Below, piece by piece: positions 27,862 through 36,965 of a stretch of 64,000 bases of DNA. The stretch is taken from the NCBI RefSeq assembly GCF_001005315.1, contig NZ_LBMG01000030.1, forward strand, positions 19,127 through 83,126, given 5' to 3'. Made by a program: the position numbers and the translations under genes. The stretch comes from Kordia jejudonensis (lineage in GTDB: Bacteria; Bacteroidota; Bacteroidia; Flavobacteriales; Flavobacteriaceae). Each line of letters begins with the position of its first letter. Within the stretch, counting starts at the first letter, position 1. The notes below the pieces were generated by a model. The model made no database searches. It saw only the letters and a list, made by a program, of their open reading frames with translations, and was not told the origin of the DNA.

Positions 27862-28608
27862 ATGAATTTAACATTAAAAATATGGCGTCAAAAAGGCGCA
27901 AACGCTAAAGGGAAAATGGTTGATTATCAAATCAACGATGTTTCTCCAGACATGTCTTTTCTTGAAATGTTAGACGTTCTTAACAGCGAACTTATAATAA
28001 AAGGAGACGAGCCCGTAGCTTTTGATCACGATTGCCGTGAAGGAATTTGTGGTTCTTGTTCACTATATATAAACGGAGAAGCGCATGGACCAGATCGCTT
28101 GGTTACTACATGCCAATTGCACATGCGTAAGTTTAAAGATGGAGATACAATCTACATCGAACCATGGAGAGCCAAAGCATTTCCTGTAATCAAAGATTTA
28201 ATTGTAGACAGAAGTTCTTTTGATCGGATTCAACACGCAGGAGGATTTGTTTCTGTAAACACCTCAGGAAACACGCAAGATGCAAACTCAATTCCAATTG
28301 AAAAAGCAAATGCAGATGCAGCGTTTGATGCAGCAACATGTATTGGTTGTGGAGCATGTGTGGCAAGTTGTAAAAACTCAAGTGCCATGCTATTTGTTTC
28401 AGCAAAAGTATCGCAATTCGCATTACTACCACAAGGACAAGTAGAAGCAACTGACCGTGTGATGAACATGGTAAATCAAATGGACGCTGAAGGATTTGGA
28501 AACTGTACAAACACTGGAGCTTGCGAAGTAGAATGTCCAAAAGGAATTTCGCTTGAAAATATTGCACGTATGAATCGTGAGTATTTAAAAGCATCTTTCA
28601 AAGGATAA
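27862..28608 (+). CDS. sdhB: Succinate dehydrogenase iron-sulfur subunit
   Basis: A 248-residue subunit. The [2Fe-2S] ferredoxin domain has [15 protein letters not shown] (about 58-72) and a later CQLH. The C-terminal domain has [11 protein letters not shown] (about 155-165) and [14 protein letters not shown] (about 214-227) for the other two clusters. It carries electrons from the SdhA flavin to the SdhC haems. A terminator follows 26 bp after the stop. Confidence 0.96.
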   Translation: MNLTLKIWRQKGANAKGKMVDYQINDVSPDMSFLEMLDVLNSELIIKGDEPVAFDHDCREGICGSCSLYINGEAHGPDRLVTTCQLHMRKFKDGDTIYIEPWRAKAFPVIKDLIVDRSSFDRIQHAGGFVSVNTSGNTQDANSIPIEKANADAAFDAATCIGCGACVASCKNSSAMLFVSAKVSQFALLPQGQVEATDRVMNMVNQMDAEGFGNCTNTGACEVECPKGISLENIARMNREYLKASFKG

Positions 28609-28633
28609 ACGCTAAGCCTATACAATCATATCA

Positions 28634-28666
28634 AAATCCCAAGTACAACCTGCTTGGGATTTTTTA
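28634..28666 (+). terminator. Rho-independent terminator of sdhCAB
   Basis: AAATCCCAAG (28634-28643) and CTTGGGATTT (28653-28662) form a perfect 10-bp stem with a 9-nt loop, followed by TTTT. Confidence 0.85.
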
Positions 28667-28686
28667 ATTACATTCATCAAAAAACT

Positions 28687-29607
28687 ATGATACAATCAAA
28701 AAACATTTTAATTGTCCTATTACTGCTTTTTATAAGTTGTAAAACGGAGAAAGCATCTAAAAAAGAAGCAAAAGAACAATCTGAAGTACAAACGGAAATC
28801 GTGTATGATTTTGATAAAACGATCTTGTTAAATCATGTCAAAGAATTATCATCCGATGCATATGAAGGACGCGAAACAGGAACCCAAGGTGCTACAAAAG
28901 CTAAGAATTACATTATCTCAGAATTCAAAAAACTAAATGTACAACCATTAGGAAATGATTTTGGACAAGTATTTCCACTAAAAGAAATGCAAGGAGAAAA
29001 CATTTTGGGACTCATCAAAGGAAGTGAAAAGCCTACTGAATACATAGTAATATCTGCACATTACGATCATGAAGGAATCAAAAATGGAGACATATACAAT
29101 GGTGCTGATGATGATGCTTCTGGAATCAGCGCATTAATAGCGTTCGCAGCATATTTTCAAAAAAATCCACCAAAACATTCAGTCATTCTTGCAGCGTTTG
29201 ACGCAGAAGAGAAAGGCTTGGTAGGTTCGTTTTACTATGTAAAAAATCCAATAGTAGAACAAACGCAGCTCAAACTAAATATCAATATGGATATGATTAG
29301 TAGAAGCGACAAAAAAGAATTGTACGCTGTAGGTCCGCAACACTATCCACAATACACATCAATTATCGAAAACACCAAAACAAGCGGAGATCTAAGCTTA
29401 AAAATTGGTCACAAAGAATGGACACACATGAGCGATCATGCTGGATTTCATCAGGCTAAAATTCCATTCATATATTTTGGTGTAGAAGATCATGAAGACT
29501 ATCACAAACCCACGGACGATTTTGAAAACATTCATCCAATATTCTATACAAATGCAGTGCAAACCATCCTCACTTTTTTCAAAGATGTAGACAATAGTTC
29601 ATTGTAA
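28687..29607 (+). CDS. M28-family zinc metallopeptidase lipoprotein
   Basis: A 306-residue lipoprotein (lipobox LFISC, Cys about 17). The M28 aminopeptidase core shows SAHYDHEG (first His), YNGADDDASGISAL (bridging Asp), DAEEKGLVGS (general base and ligand Glu), NMDMISR (ligand Asp) and MSDHAGFHQAKIP with a late FENIHPI region. Located in the cell envelope, it removes N-terminal residues from peptides. The in-frame TTG at 28654 overlaps the preceding terminator, so the ATG at 28687 that opens the lipoprotein signal is the start. Confidence 0.88.
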   Translation: MIQSKNILIVLLLLFISCKTEKASKKEAKEQSEVQTEIVYDFDKTILLNHVKELSSDAYEGRETGTQGATKAKNYIISEFKKLNVQPLGNDFGQVFPLKEMQGENILGLIKGSEKPTEYIVISAHYDHEGIKNGDIYNGADDDASGISALIAFAAYFQKNPPKHSVILAAFDAEEKGLVGSFYYVKNPIVEQTQLKLNINMDMISRSDKKELYAVGPQHYPQYTSIIENTKTSGDLSLKIGHKEWTHMSDHAGFHQAKIPFIYFGVEDHEDYHKPTDDFENIHPIFYTNAVQTILTFFKDVDNSSL

Positions 29608-29631
29608 ATAAAATCAAGAAAAAATAAAGAT

Positions 29632-29661
29632 CGAATATCGTAATAGGTATTCGCTTTTTTT
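29632..29661 (+). terminator. Rho-independent terminator
   Basis: CGAATATC (29632-29639) pairs with GGTATTCG (29646-29653, one G-T pair), then C and seven T. It ends the peptidase transcript. Confidence 0.75.
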
Positions 29662-29679
29662 GTTTCATAACATCACAAA

Positions 29680-29750
29680 GCGGTTTAGAACATTATAGAA
29701 AACGTTCAGAACATTTAAGAAACTGTCAAGTGCTTTTCGGTATATATTTG
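29680..29750 (+). promoter_or_regulatory. LytTR-type direct repeat and promoter of the FG-GAP T9SS gene
   Basis: GCGGTTTAG (29680-29688) and AACGTTCAG (29701-29709) start exactly 21 bp apart; the second fits the published LytTR half-site pattern with GTT core at every position. An AGAACATT string follows each half-site. TATATTTG (29743-29750) is the -7 box. The same layout occurs at 34067-34136 before the other T9SS gene. Confidence 0.65.
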
Positions 29751-29789
29751 TCGTGCTAACCTACAGTAAACACTCAAATCTTAACTACA

Positions 29790-31115
29790 ATGAAGCAAAA
29801 ATTACTTTTTCTATCGTGTGTGCTTTGCACATACATACTCACAGCACAAGCTGTATTTCCTGATACATTCGAATTTCGAGGAATAAACTCCAATGCGCCC
29901 GATGTGGGCGCAGTACCAGCTCCAGGACCGAATCCTGCGGGTTTAGATGTAGCCGTTTTGCCAACATTAACTGGAAGACTCAGCGCACCAGTATTGGTCG
30001 ATTTAGATGGTGATGGTGATTTGGACATGGTTTCTGGCGCACAAGCTGCGGAAGGAAAATTATTTTACTATGAAAACACAGGTTCTGCTACGGCTCCAAA
30101 CTGGGTGCAAACAGCACAGCCAGCATTAGACGCCGTTGCCATTGCTCCAGGAGGAAATAATGAAACAAAAGGTCAATTTGTAGACATCGATGATGATGGA
30201 GATTTTGATTTATTCCTTGCGACTAAAAATGATATAAATCAATTTAACTTTAATGATATTCATTACTATGAAAATACGGGAACCGCTACCGTACCGAATT
30301 TTGTAGAAACGACCATTCCTGGGATTTTGAATCAGAATATAGCAAACTTTCCAGGTCTCGGATTTGTCGATTTAGATGACGATGATGATTTAGATATGGT
30401 AGGTATCGGAAGTGATTCTATATCCTATCTTGAAAATACAGGAACTAAATTAGTGCCAATGTATGAACGTAGATTGCATTTAGACAATCCTTGGGATATG
30501 AACACAGGTACAGGAGTATTGGATCGTAACTGGCCACACGGCGACATATTGGTAACAATGCCTAGTTTTGAAGATGTAGATCGTGATGGCGATTATGACT
30601 TAATTGTGGGAACTGATACAGGAATTGTACGTTGGGTAGAAAATATCGGTTCGCCAACAGCACCAGACTTCGGAACATATGCGTATCAAAATATGCCAGG
30701 AGATTTAGAAACATTCGATTTTGGACAATTTGCAACAGTTAGTTTTGGAGATGTAAATAGTGATGGAGTTTTAGATGCTATCTTAGGATCGTTTAGCCCT
30801 GGATATTTTGCATGGTTTGAAGGTGTATTGACAACGCCATTAAGTATTGAAGAAGAAAACGTTGCTGTAAAAGTACAGGTAAGTCCAAATCCTGTAAGTG
30901 ATTTGTTAACGATACAATTTGAAAACAATCAAATCAATAAAACAAACATAACGATGTATACCATTACAGGACAAAAGGTATATGAAAGTAACAAACTCGT
31001 TCAGAGTGATAGAAGTGTAAAAATTGATGTGTCAAAATTAACATCAGGATTGTACTTTTTGCAGATAAAAAATGACGGAAATGAAACCATCGTGAAAAAA
31101 ATTACCGTTCAGTAA
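29790..31115 (+). CDS. FG-GAP/VCBS-repeat protein with type A T9SS sorting domain
   Basis: A 441-residue surface or secreted protein. Signal peptide about 1-19. Four or five FG-GAP-like calcium-binding units follow, with VDLDGDGDLDMVSG, VDIDDDGDFDLFLA, VDLDDDDDLDMVG, EDVDRDGDYDLIVG and GDVNSDGVLDAILG, likely blades of a beta-propeller. The last 80 residues are a type A C-terminal sorting domain (VSPNPVSDLLTIQF, MYTITGQKVYE, LTSGLYFLQIKN), so it crosses the outer membrane by type IX secretion. The LytTR direct repeat upstream and the kinase/LytTR pair just downstream suggest it is a target of that system. Confidence 0.88.
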   Translation: MKQKLLFLSCVLCTYILTAQAVFPDTFEFRGINSNAPDVGAVPAPGPNPAGLDVAVLPTLTGRLSAPVLVDLDGDGDLDMVSGAQAAEGKLFYYENTGSATAPNWVQTAQPALDAVAIAPGGNNETKGQFVDIDDDGDFDLFLATKNDINQFNFNDIHYYENTGTATVPNFVETTIPGILNQNIANFPGLGFVDLDDDDDLDMVGIGSDSISYLENTGTKLVPMYERRLHLDNPWDMNTGTGVLDRNWPHGDILVTMPSFEDVDRDGDYDLIVGTDTGIVRWVENIGSPTAPDFGTYAYQNMPGDLETFDFGQFATVSFGDVNSDGVLDAILGSFSPGYFAWFEGVLTTPLSIEEENVAVKVQVSPNPVSDLLTIQFENNQINKTNITMYTITGQKVYESNKLVQSDRSVKIDVSKLTSGLYFLQIKNDGNETIVKKITVQ

Positions 31116-31141
31116 GTATAACATATATACTGAGTACTACT

Positions 31142-31175
31142 TTAAGGAGACACTTTTAAAAAGCTGTCTCCTTAA
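31142..31175. terminator. Hairpin terminator after the FG-GAP gene
   Basis: TTAAGGAGACA (31142-31152) and TGTCTCCTTAA (31165-31175) form a perfect 11-bp stem with a 12-nt loop. No T-run follows. TATTTTTG (31194-31201), a TANNTTTG box for the next gene, begins 19 bp later. Confidence 0.6.
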
Positions 31176-31231
31176 CATATTTAAAAACATGTGTATTTTT
31201 GTGTAACCAAACGAACCTTTAACCTGTCTTT

Positions 31232-33280
31232 ATGAATTTCAAATCACTAAAATTCAGTCTTTCATTTTTGATGTTATTATGTGTTATTAGTGTAAAAGCA
31301 CAAACCACTGAAATTCAAAAAGAATATGACAGTATTGCTGCAATACTTGAAAAAACAAAGCAAAAAGACAGTATTGTATCCTTATTAAATCTTCAAAAAG
31401 AACTTGCAGAAAAAGCAAATGACAAGAAACGATTAGCTGAAACAATCTTTACCATTGCTTTACGAAGTAATTATGGAGAAATGAAATCTATAGAAAACTT
31501 TGAAAAAGCAATTTTACTATATGAAGAACTAGATGATATTGCTGCACTGAGCAAAGCACATGTGGCTATAGGAAGAGCGTATCAATCGCAAAGTAAATAC
31601 AATGAAGCATTTCAGGCTGTAAATAAAGCATTGGAATATGCAGAAATGGCTGAAGACACTGAACTCATCATCAATGCATACTCTTTTCGATCAAATGTAT
31701 ATGGAAACTTTTCACAAGTTGACAATGCCATCAAAGACTTAAACAAAGCACAAAAATTAGCATTACAATACAAAGATGGAGAGAAGTTATTACCTATTCT
31801 TCAAGCAAAAAGCTTTCTATATTACTCAAAAGGATATTATAAAGAAGGAATAGCCGCTGTTAAAGAAATGATTGCTTATTTTGATCAAAAAAATAACAAG
31901 CGAAGTGTTGTTGTATGGCGAAATAACTTAGGGATGATTTATGCAAGTTGTAACTGTACTTCGTTAGATGAGCAAAAGAACAATATGCATGCTTCCATAG
32001 CATTATCAGACAGTATTAATTTTAATTATGGAAAATCGTATGCTTCAGTACATATGGCAAGAGCTTTAATGAAACAGAAAAAGTTTGATAGTGCATATAC
32101 ATATCTTTCTACTGCAAAAGAAGGTTTACCAAAAAAAATAAATCCTAGCTTTTTAGGATACTTATATCAAACAACTGGTGATTATTGGGGAAACCTTGGA
32201 AACAAACGAAAAACAATTCAAGAATTTGAAAAAGCATTCAAAATTTGGGACAAGCTCAATAAACTAAAAGATAAACAATATGTTTCGCAACATTTAGCGA
32301 GTTTGTATCAAGATTTAAATAATGATAAAAAGGCGTTCTTCTATCTGGAAAACTACACCACGACAAAAGATTCTTTAGTAAATAAAACTAAAATTGAAAA
32401 AGAAAAAGAATTAGAACTTACGTATACTTTTGAAAAGCAACAATACAGAGACAGTATCCAAAATGCCGAAGCGCTAGATATCATGGCGTTAGAACAACAA
32501 AATGAAATTCAACGTGAGCAACACATACAACAAATTCTTTTAGGATTATTCTTGGCAGCATTAGCGCTTGGCGGATTTGCCTATTACGCATACCAACGAA
32601 AAAAGAAAACCTCTAAACTATTAGACGAGAAAAATAAAATCATAGAAAAAGCATTACAAGAAAAACAACTTTTACTAAAAGAAGTACATCACAGAGTTAA
32701 AAATAATTTCCAAATTGTATCAAGTTTGCTTGAATTACAAACGAAAGGTATTGAAGATGAAAAAGCACTGAGTTTGGCAAATGAAGGAAAAAACAGAGTC
32801 AAATCGATGGCGTTAATTCATCAAAAACTCTATCAAAATGAAACAGGGTTGATTGATTTTGACGAATACATCAACGTATTGGTAAAAGAACTATCATACA
32901 TGTATGCTTCTGAGAAAAAAGTACAAACGAATATCCATACAGAGAACATGCAATTTGATATCGATACGGCAATTCCATTAGGGTTAATTGTGAATGAATT
33001 GATTACAAATGCGTACAAATATGCGTTTGATGCTACCAAAGAAAATCAACTAAACATTTCGATCAACAAAGTCAATGAAGAAGAATACAAACTCGTTGTA
33101 GCCGACAATGGAAAAGGAATTGATGATACAATCGATTTGGCGAAAGTGAAAAGTTTAGGATTGCGTTTGGTAAAACGACTGACGAAACAATTGCAAGGAA
33201 AATTTACACTAAATAACAGTGATGGCGCTTCATTTGAAATTACCTTTAAAGACACACAACGAAGAGCATTATTAGACTAA
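31232..33280 (+). CDS. TPR-containing sensor histidine kinase (HisKA_2 type)
   Basis: A 682-residue kinase. Signal peptide about 1-23; periplasmic TPR array from about 40 to 385 (AHVAIGRAYQSQSKYNEAFQ and several more units); coiled coil; one transmembrane helix (about 433-452, LLGLFLAALALGGFAYYAY); then HisKA_2 with KEVHHRVKNNFQ and an HATPase domain with LIVNELITNAYKYAF, DNGKGI and SLGLRLV. A periplasmic TPR sensor implies a peptide or protein ligand. The LytTR regulator gene follows by 7 bp. The flanking T9SS genes both carry LytTR-type repeats, so they are likely outputs of this system. Confidence 0.92.
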   Translation: MNFKSLKFSLSFLMLLCVISVKAQTTEIQKEYDSIAAILEKTKQKDSIVSLLNLQKELAEKANDKKRLAETIFTIALRSNYGEMKSIENFEKAILLYEELDDIAALSKAHVAIGRAYQSQSKYNEAFQAVNKALEYAEMAEDTELIINAYSFRSNVYGNFSQVDNAIKDLNKAQKLALQYKDGEKLLPILQAKSFLYYSKGYYKEGIAAVKEMIAYFDQKNNKRSVVVWRNNLGMIYASCNCTSLDEQKNNMHASIALSDSINFNYGKSYASVHMARALMKQKKFDSAYTYLSTAKEGLPKKINPSFLGYLYQTTGDYWGNLGNKRKTIQEFEKAFKIWDKLNKLKDKQYVSQHLASLYQDLNNDKKAFFYLENYTTTKDSLVNKTKIEKEKELELTYTFEKQQYRDSIQNAEALDIMALEQQNEIQREQHIQQILLGLFLAALALGGFAYYAYQRKKKTSKLLDEKNKIIEKALQEKQLLLKEVHHRVKNNFQIVSSLLELQTKGIEDEKALSLANEGKNRVKSMALIHQKLYQNETGLIDFDEYINVLVKELSYMYASEKKVQTNIHTENMQFDIDTAIPLGLIVNELITNAYKYAFDATKENQLNISINKVNEEEYKLVVADNGKGIDDTIDLAKVKSLGLRLVKRLTKQLQGKFTLNNSDGASFEITFKDTQRRALLD

Positions 33281-33287
33281 TCAAGCT

Positions 33288-34010
33288 ATGAGTAAAGTAA
33301 AAATATTAGTAGTTGAAGACGAAATTATCATTGCCGATCACATATGTGATACACTTGACGATTTAGGATATGAAGCGTTAGAACCTGTAATCAATTACAC
33401 AGAAGCCATAGAAGCGATAGAAGCTGAAAAACCTGATTTGGCAATCTTAGACATTCAACTTTCTGGACGAAAAACAGGAATTGATATCGCAGAAAAAATC
33501 CGAAAAGAATACGATTTCCCATTTATATTTCTAACCTCAAACTCTGATCCACTAACGGTTTCGGAAGCCAAAAAAGTAATGCCACCAGCGTATTTGGTCA
33601 AACCGTTTACCAAAGATGAACTCTACTCTTCTATAGAAATTGCACTCTACAACTATTCCAAACGTGTCGGAGAAGTCAATGAAGAAGAACTCATCATCAA
33701 AGATGCATTTTTCATCAAAGAAAAAAACGTATTTATCAAGTTGAAATTTGAAGACATTCTATTCATCAAAAGCGAACATGTATACGCGGAAATTCAACTA
33801 AAAAACAATCAAAAACATGTCATTCGTGGGAATTTAAACAAAATCATTACGAAGCTCAATCAAAAATTTGTACGTGTACATCGCAGTTACATTGTCAACT
33901 TAGAATACTTAGAACAAATAGATCAAAATACCATCGTAATTAACAAACAAGCCATTCCTATTGGTAAAAAATACAAGGAAGAACTATTAAGCAAAATCAA
34001 TTTGTTATAA
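33288..34010 (+). CDS. LytTR-family response regulator
   Basis: A 240-residue regulator: receiver (about 1-120) with VVEDEII, phosphoacceptor Asp-55 in LAILDIQLSG and Lys in YLVKPFTKDE; LytTR domain (about 138-240) with FVRVHRSYIVN and IPIGKKYKEEL. It is the partner of the TPR kinase 7 bp upstream. Its DNA targets probably include the direct repeats at 29680 and 34067, both next to it. Confidence 0.92.
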   Translation: MSKVKILVVEDEIIIADHICDTLDDLGYEALEPVINYTEAIEAIEAEKPDLAILDIQLSGRKTGIDIAEKIRKEYDFPFIFLTSNSDPLTVSEAKKVMPPAYLVKPFTKDELYSSIEIALYNYSKRVGEVNEEELIIKDAFFIKEKNVFIKLKFEDILFIKSEHVYAEIQLKNNQKHVIRGNLNKIITKLNQKFVRVHRSYIVNLEYLEQIDQNTIVINKQAIPIGKKYKEELLSKINLL

Positions 34011-34066
34011 ACAGCAGCTATCTTTTTCCAAGCTACCTATAAAATTAAATAAGCGCATTTAAATAG

Positions 34067-34136
34067 TACATTCAGAACATTAAGTAAGCAGTTCAGAACA
34101 TTTGTAAGAAACATGACAAGTAGTTGAATACCTTTA
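34067..34136 (+). promoter_or_regulatory. LytTR-type direct repeat and promoter of the second T9SS gene
   Basis: TACATTCAG (34067-34075) and GCAGTTCAG (34088-34096) start exactly 21 bp apart, each followed by AACATT. A GAAAC..GACAAGT block and a TACCTTTA box (34129-34136) follow, as in the promoter at 29680-29750. The site begins 57 bp after the LytTR gene stop. Confidence 0.65.
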
Positions 34137-34162
34137 TAGTCTTAACCTAAATCTTACATGTT

Positions 34163-34921
34163 ATGACAAAAAAAATACTCGCTTTTGTGATGCTTATAAG
34201 TGCATCATTATTTTTAAATGCACAATGTGGACCTTCTTTCAGTGACAATTCAAATTTTGATGCTGCAGGCAACTCAACAGGAATCTCTTTTACTACAGAT
34301 GGTACTTGTAGCGGAATATTAACAAGCATCACATTCAACTCAGGTTTCTCTGTCATAGCAGCAAGTCCTGATAATATGATTGGTCAAGCTATCGTACGTT
34401 TGTATGAAGGCGACGGATTGGGAGGAACTGTATTAGGTACATTAAATATTGCTGACATAGGCGCTAGTACTACTTTTGACTTTTCTGCATTGATGATTTC
34501 TATGAATACTTCTTCACAATACACAATTATAGTATCCGATTTTACACTGCCAACCTTAACAGGACGAGGATTTAATGGCCCTTTTTCTACAAATTACACA
34601 GGTGGAGTACGATACAGAAATGGAGTTGCGCAAATTGGAGAACACTTGGCTTTCTCTGTTAATATTGATGATTCTACACTAAGCGTAACTGATGTGGATA
34701 CAGCTGAAATGAAGTTACGCGTCTATCCAAATCCTGCTACAAATAGTATTCAGTTAACAGCTTTGCAAAAAACAGAAAACTATACAATTTTGGATATCTC
34801 TGGAAAAAAAGTTGTGGAAGGAATTGTAAACGAAAATGAACCAATTTATATTAAACAATTAACCAAAGGAATCTATTTCATCCAACTAGAAAAAAGAGTA
34901 CTAAAGTTTATTAAAAAGTAG
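34163..34921 (+). CDS. Secreted protein with type A T9SS sorting domain
   Basis: A 252-residue protein. Signal peptide about 1-20 (LFLNAQ). The middle (about 22-170) is a strand-rich domain with few charges and two Cys (QCGPSFSD and GTCSGILT), whose family I do not recognise. The last 75 residues are a type A sorting domain (LRVYPNPATNSIQL, YTILDISGKKVVEG, LTKGIYFIQLE), so it is type IX cargo. Its promoter matches that of the FG-GAP gene, so both are probably controlled by the LytTR regulator encoded between them. Confidence 0.85.
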   Translation: MTKKILAFVMLISASLFLNAQCGPSFSDNSNFDAAGNSTGISFTTDGTCSGILTSITFNSGFSVIAASPDNMIGQAIVRLYEGDGLGGTVLGTLNIADIGASTTFDFSALMISMNTSSQYTIIVSDFTLPTLTGRGFNGPFSTNYTGGVRYRNGVAQIGEHLAFSVNIDDSTLSVTDVDTAEMKLRVYPNPATNSIQLTALQKTENYTILDISGKKVVEGIVNENEPIYIKQLTKGIYFIQLEKRVLKFIKK

Positions 34922-34969
34922 ATTTGACAACGGTAATTGTTAAACTTTTCTTAGGATGAAATACTAGCG

Positions 34970-35001
34970 AACGCAAAGCTATTTGTTTTGCGTTTTTTTT
35001 T
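34970..35001 (+). terminator. Rho-independent terminator
   Basis: AACGCAAA (34970-34977) and TTTGCGTT (34987-34994) form a perfect stem with a 9-nt loop, followed by seven T. Confidence 0.85.
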
Positions 35002-35034
35002 GTTTCTTGGCGAGATATTTCTCAGAATACCATC

Positions 35035-36810
35035 ATGCAGAACCCAATAACTTTTTACACAGCACAAAAAGCCAAATTTGAAGCCGAATTAAAAGTACAA
35101 CGACGAAAACTAAACCAATCTAGTTTCTTGCGTTTGCTCGTTTTTTTAAGCATTGCTTTCGCGATATATCTCTTATTTGGACAATGGCACTATGTAATAT
35201 TGGCGTCCATAGTTGGTATGGGAATCTTTCTGTTTTTAGTCTTTCGTCATTCAGATTTAGTCTATCAAAGCAACAAACTAAAAGCATTAATACAATGCAA
35301 TCAGCTTGAAATAGATGTCATCAATGGCGATTTGTCAAAACTACCAACAGGCGAGGAATTTCTAGACGCTTCACACGAATTTAGTTACGATATTGATCTC
35401 TTTGGAAATGCTTCTTTCTTTCAATATCTCAACAGAGCAACCACACGCGAAGGAAAAAACAAATTGGCAGAATTACTCGCAAGTAACGACATTTCAAACA
35501 TTACTACACGACAAGAAGCCATCAAAGAATTAGGCGAAAAAGCAACGTGGCGACAACATTTTTCAGCCATTGCATTGCTCATCAAAGTAGATGCAACTTC
35601 AAAAAGTATCACAACATGGTTACACGAATACAAAAGCTTCATTCCAAAAGCAGTTCGTTTCTTGCCAATGCTATTTTCAGTACTTTCTATCACAATCATA
35701 ACCTTATCGTTTTTAGAAATCATTCCGTTTTTATACGTGCTAATGTGGATAGGATTGGGCTTGGGAATTACAGGGAGATTTCTAAAAAGTATCAATCTAT
35801 TATCGATCAATACGAACAAAGCAAAAGATACATTTCAACAATACGGACACTTGTTGCAACGTATTGAAGAAGAAACATTTACAACAACACTGTTGAAAGA
35901 AAAACAACAAAACATTCACAGCGATGTACAAAAAGCATCTGCCTTAGTGCGCGAATTTTCAAAACGAATTGATGCATTGGACAATAGAAATAATATCTTA
36001 GTTGGAGTATTTTTAAATGGATTGTTATTGTGGGATATTTCAAAATCATATCACATCGAAACATGGATTGCAAAACACAGTACAAAAGTGGCGCAATGGT
36101 TTGATGTCGTGACATTTTTTGATGCATATAACAGTTTAGGGAACTTTGCGTTCAATCATCCAGAATTTAATTATCCAACGATTTCAGAAAACGCAACGCA
36201 AGTACTGAATGCTTCACAATTGGGACATCCATTATTGCGAACGACAAACAGAATTGACAACGATTTCAACATTGGGAACTCGGAATTTTTCATTGTTACA
36301 GGTGCAAATATGGCTGGAAAAAGTACCTTTTTACGAACGGTTTCGCTCGGAATTGTCATGTCTAATATTGGTTTGCCAATTTGTGCAGAAACCGCCGAAT
36401 ATTCGCCTATAAAACTTATTACAAGCATGCGTACGACGGATTCGTTGGCAGAAGGTGCTTCGTACTTCTTTTCAGAATTGCAACGCTTAAAAATGATCGT
36501 AGACAAAATTGAAGACGATACGTATTTTATCATTTTAGATGAAATTTTAAAAGGAACCAACAGTCATGACAAAGCGATGGGTTCAAAAAAGATCGTTCAA
36601 AAACTAGCTTCACAAAATGCTGCGGGAATCATTGCCACGCATGATTTAAGTTTGTGTGAATTGGAAAAAGAAATTGACCAAGTAAAAAACTACTTCTTTG
36701 ATGCCGAAATCATTAATGATGAACTCTTCTTTGGCTACTTACTCAAAAAAGGAATCTGCGCCAATATGAATGCTTCGTTCTTGTTGAAGAAAATGGAGAT
36801 AGTGGAGTAG
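35035..36810 (+). CDS. Membrane-anchored MutS-like ATPase
   Basis: A 591-residue protein with the MutS C-terminal ATPase but without the mismatch-recognition domain. Two pairs of hydrophobic helices (about 32-68 and 208-245) place it at the membrane, which classical MutS is not. A helical lever region follows, then Walker A TGANMAGKST (about 422-431), AEYSPI, Walker B YFIILDEILKGTN (Glu in DE) and the signature ATHD. This architecture is the MutS-related family common in Bacteroidota. Binding to branched DNA has been proposed for relatives; a repair role here is not shown. Confidence 0.85.
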   Translation: MQNPITFYTAQKAKFEAELKVQRRKLNQSSFLRLLVFLSIAFAIYLLFGQWHYVILASIVGMGIFLFLVFRHSDLVYQSNKLKALIQCNQLEIDVINGDLSKLPTGEEFLDASHEFSYDIDLFGNASFFQYLNRATTREGKNKLAELLASNDISNITTRQEAIKELGEKATWRQHFSAIALLIKVDATSKSITTWLHEYKSFIPKAVRFLPMLFSVLSITIITLSFLEIIPFLYVLMWIGLGLGITGRFLKSINLLSINTNKAKDTFQQYGHLLQRIEEETFTTTLLKEKQQNIHSDVQKASALVREFSKRIDALDNRNNILVGVFLNGLLLWDISKSYHIETWIAKHSTKVAQWFDVVTFFDAYNSLGNFAFNHPEFNYPTISENATQVLNASQLGHPLLRTTNRIDNDFNIGNSEFFIVTGANMAGKSTFLRTVSLGIVMSNIGLPICAETAEYSPIKLITSMRTTDSLAEGASYFFSELQRLKMIVDKIEDDTYFIILDEILKGTNSHDKAMGSKKIVQKLASQNAAGIIATHDLSLCELEKEIDQVKNYFFDAEIINDELFFGYLLKKGICANMNASFLLKKMEIVE

Positions 36811-36811
36811 T

Positions 36812-36917
36812 TCTCGATACAAGTTTCAATCAAGAATTACTCAAACTCACGATTGTACTTTCATTGTTAGTCATTTGTTATTTGTCATTTGTCATTCCGC
36901 ACTTGATGCGGAATCCA
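36812..36917. repeat. Direct repeat, copy 1, flanking the GldM-like gene
   Basis: From TCTCGATACAAGTTTC to TGCGGAATCCA. It is about 80 per cent or more like 37482-37580 in the same orientation by eye. The end holds the hairpin ATTCCGCA-CTTGA-TGCGGAAT and short TCATTTGT runs before it. Confidence 0.65.
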
Positions 36918-36965
36918 AGATTAATTTTAACTATTTGAATACAAACTACAGTGTATAAGATGCTA

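Noticed and set aside
28190..28594. Leu/His/Gln-rich antisense frame inside sdhB
   Set aside because: Shadow frame of sdhB with low-complexity composition.
35035..36810. Calling the MutS-like gene mutS or mutS2
   Set aside because: It lacks the mismatch-binding and Smr domains and has membrane helices, so it belongs to the separate MutS-related group.
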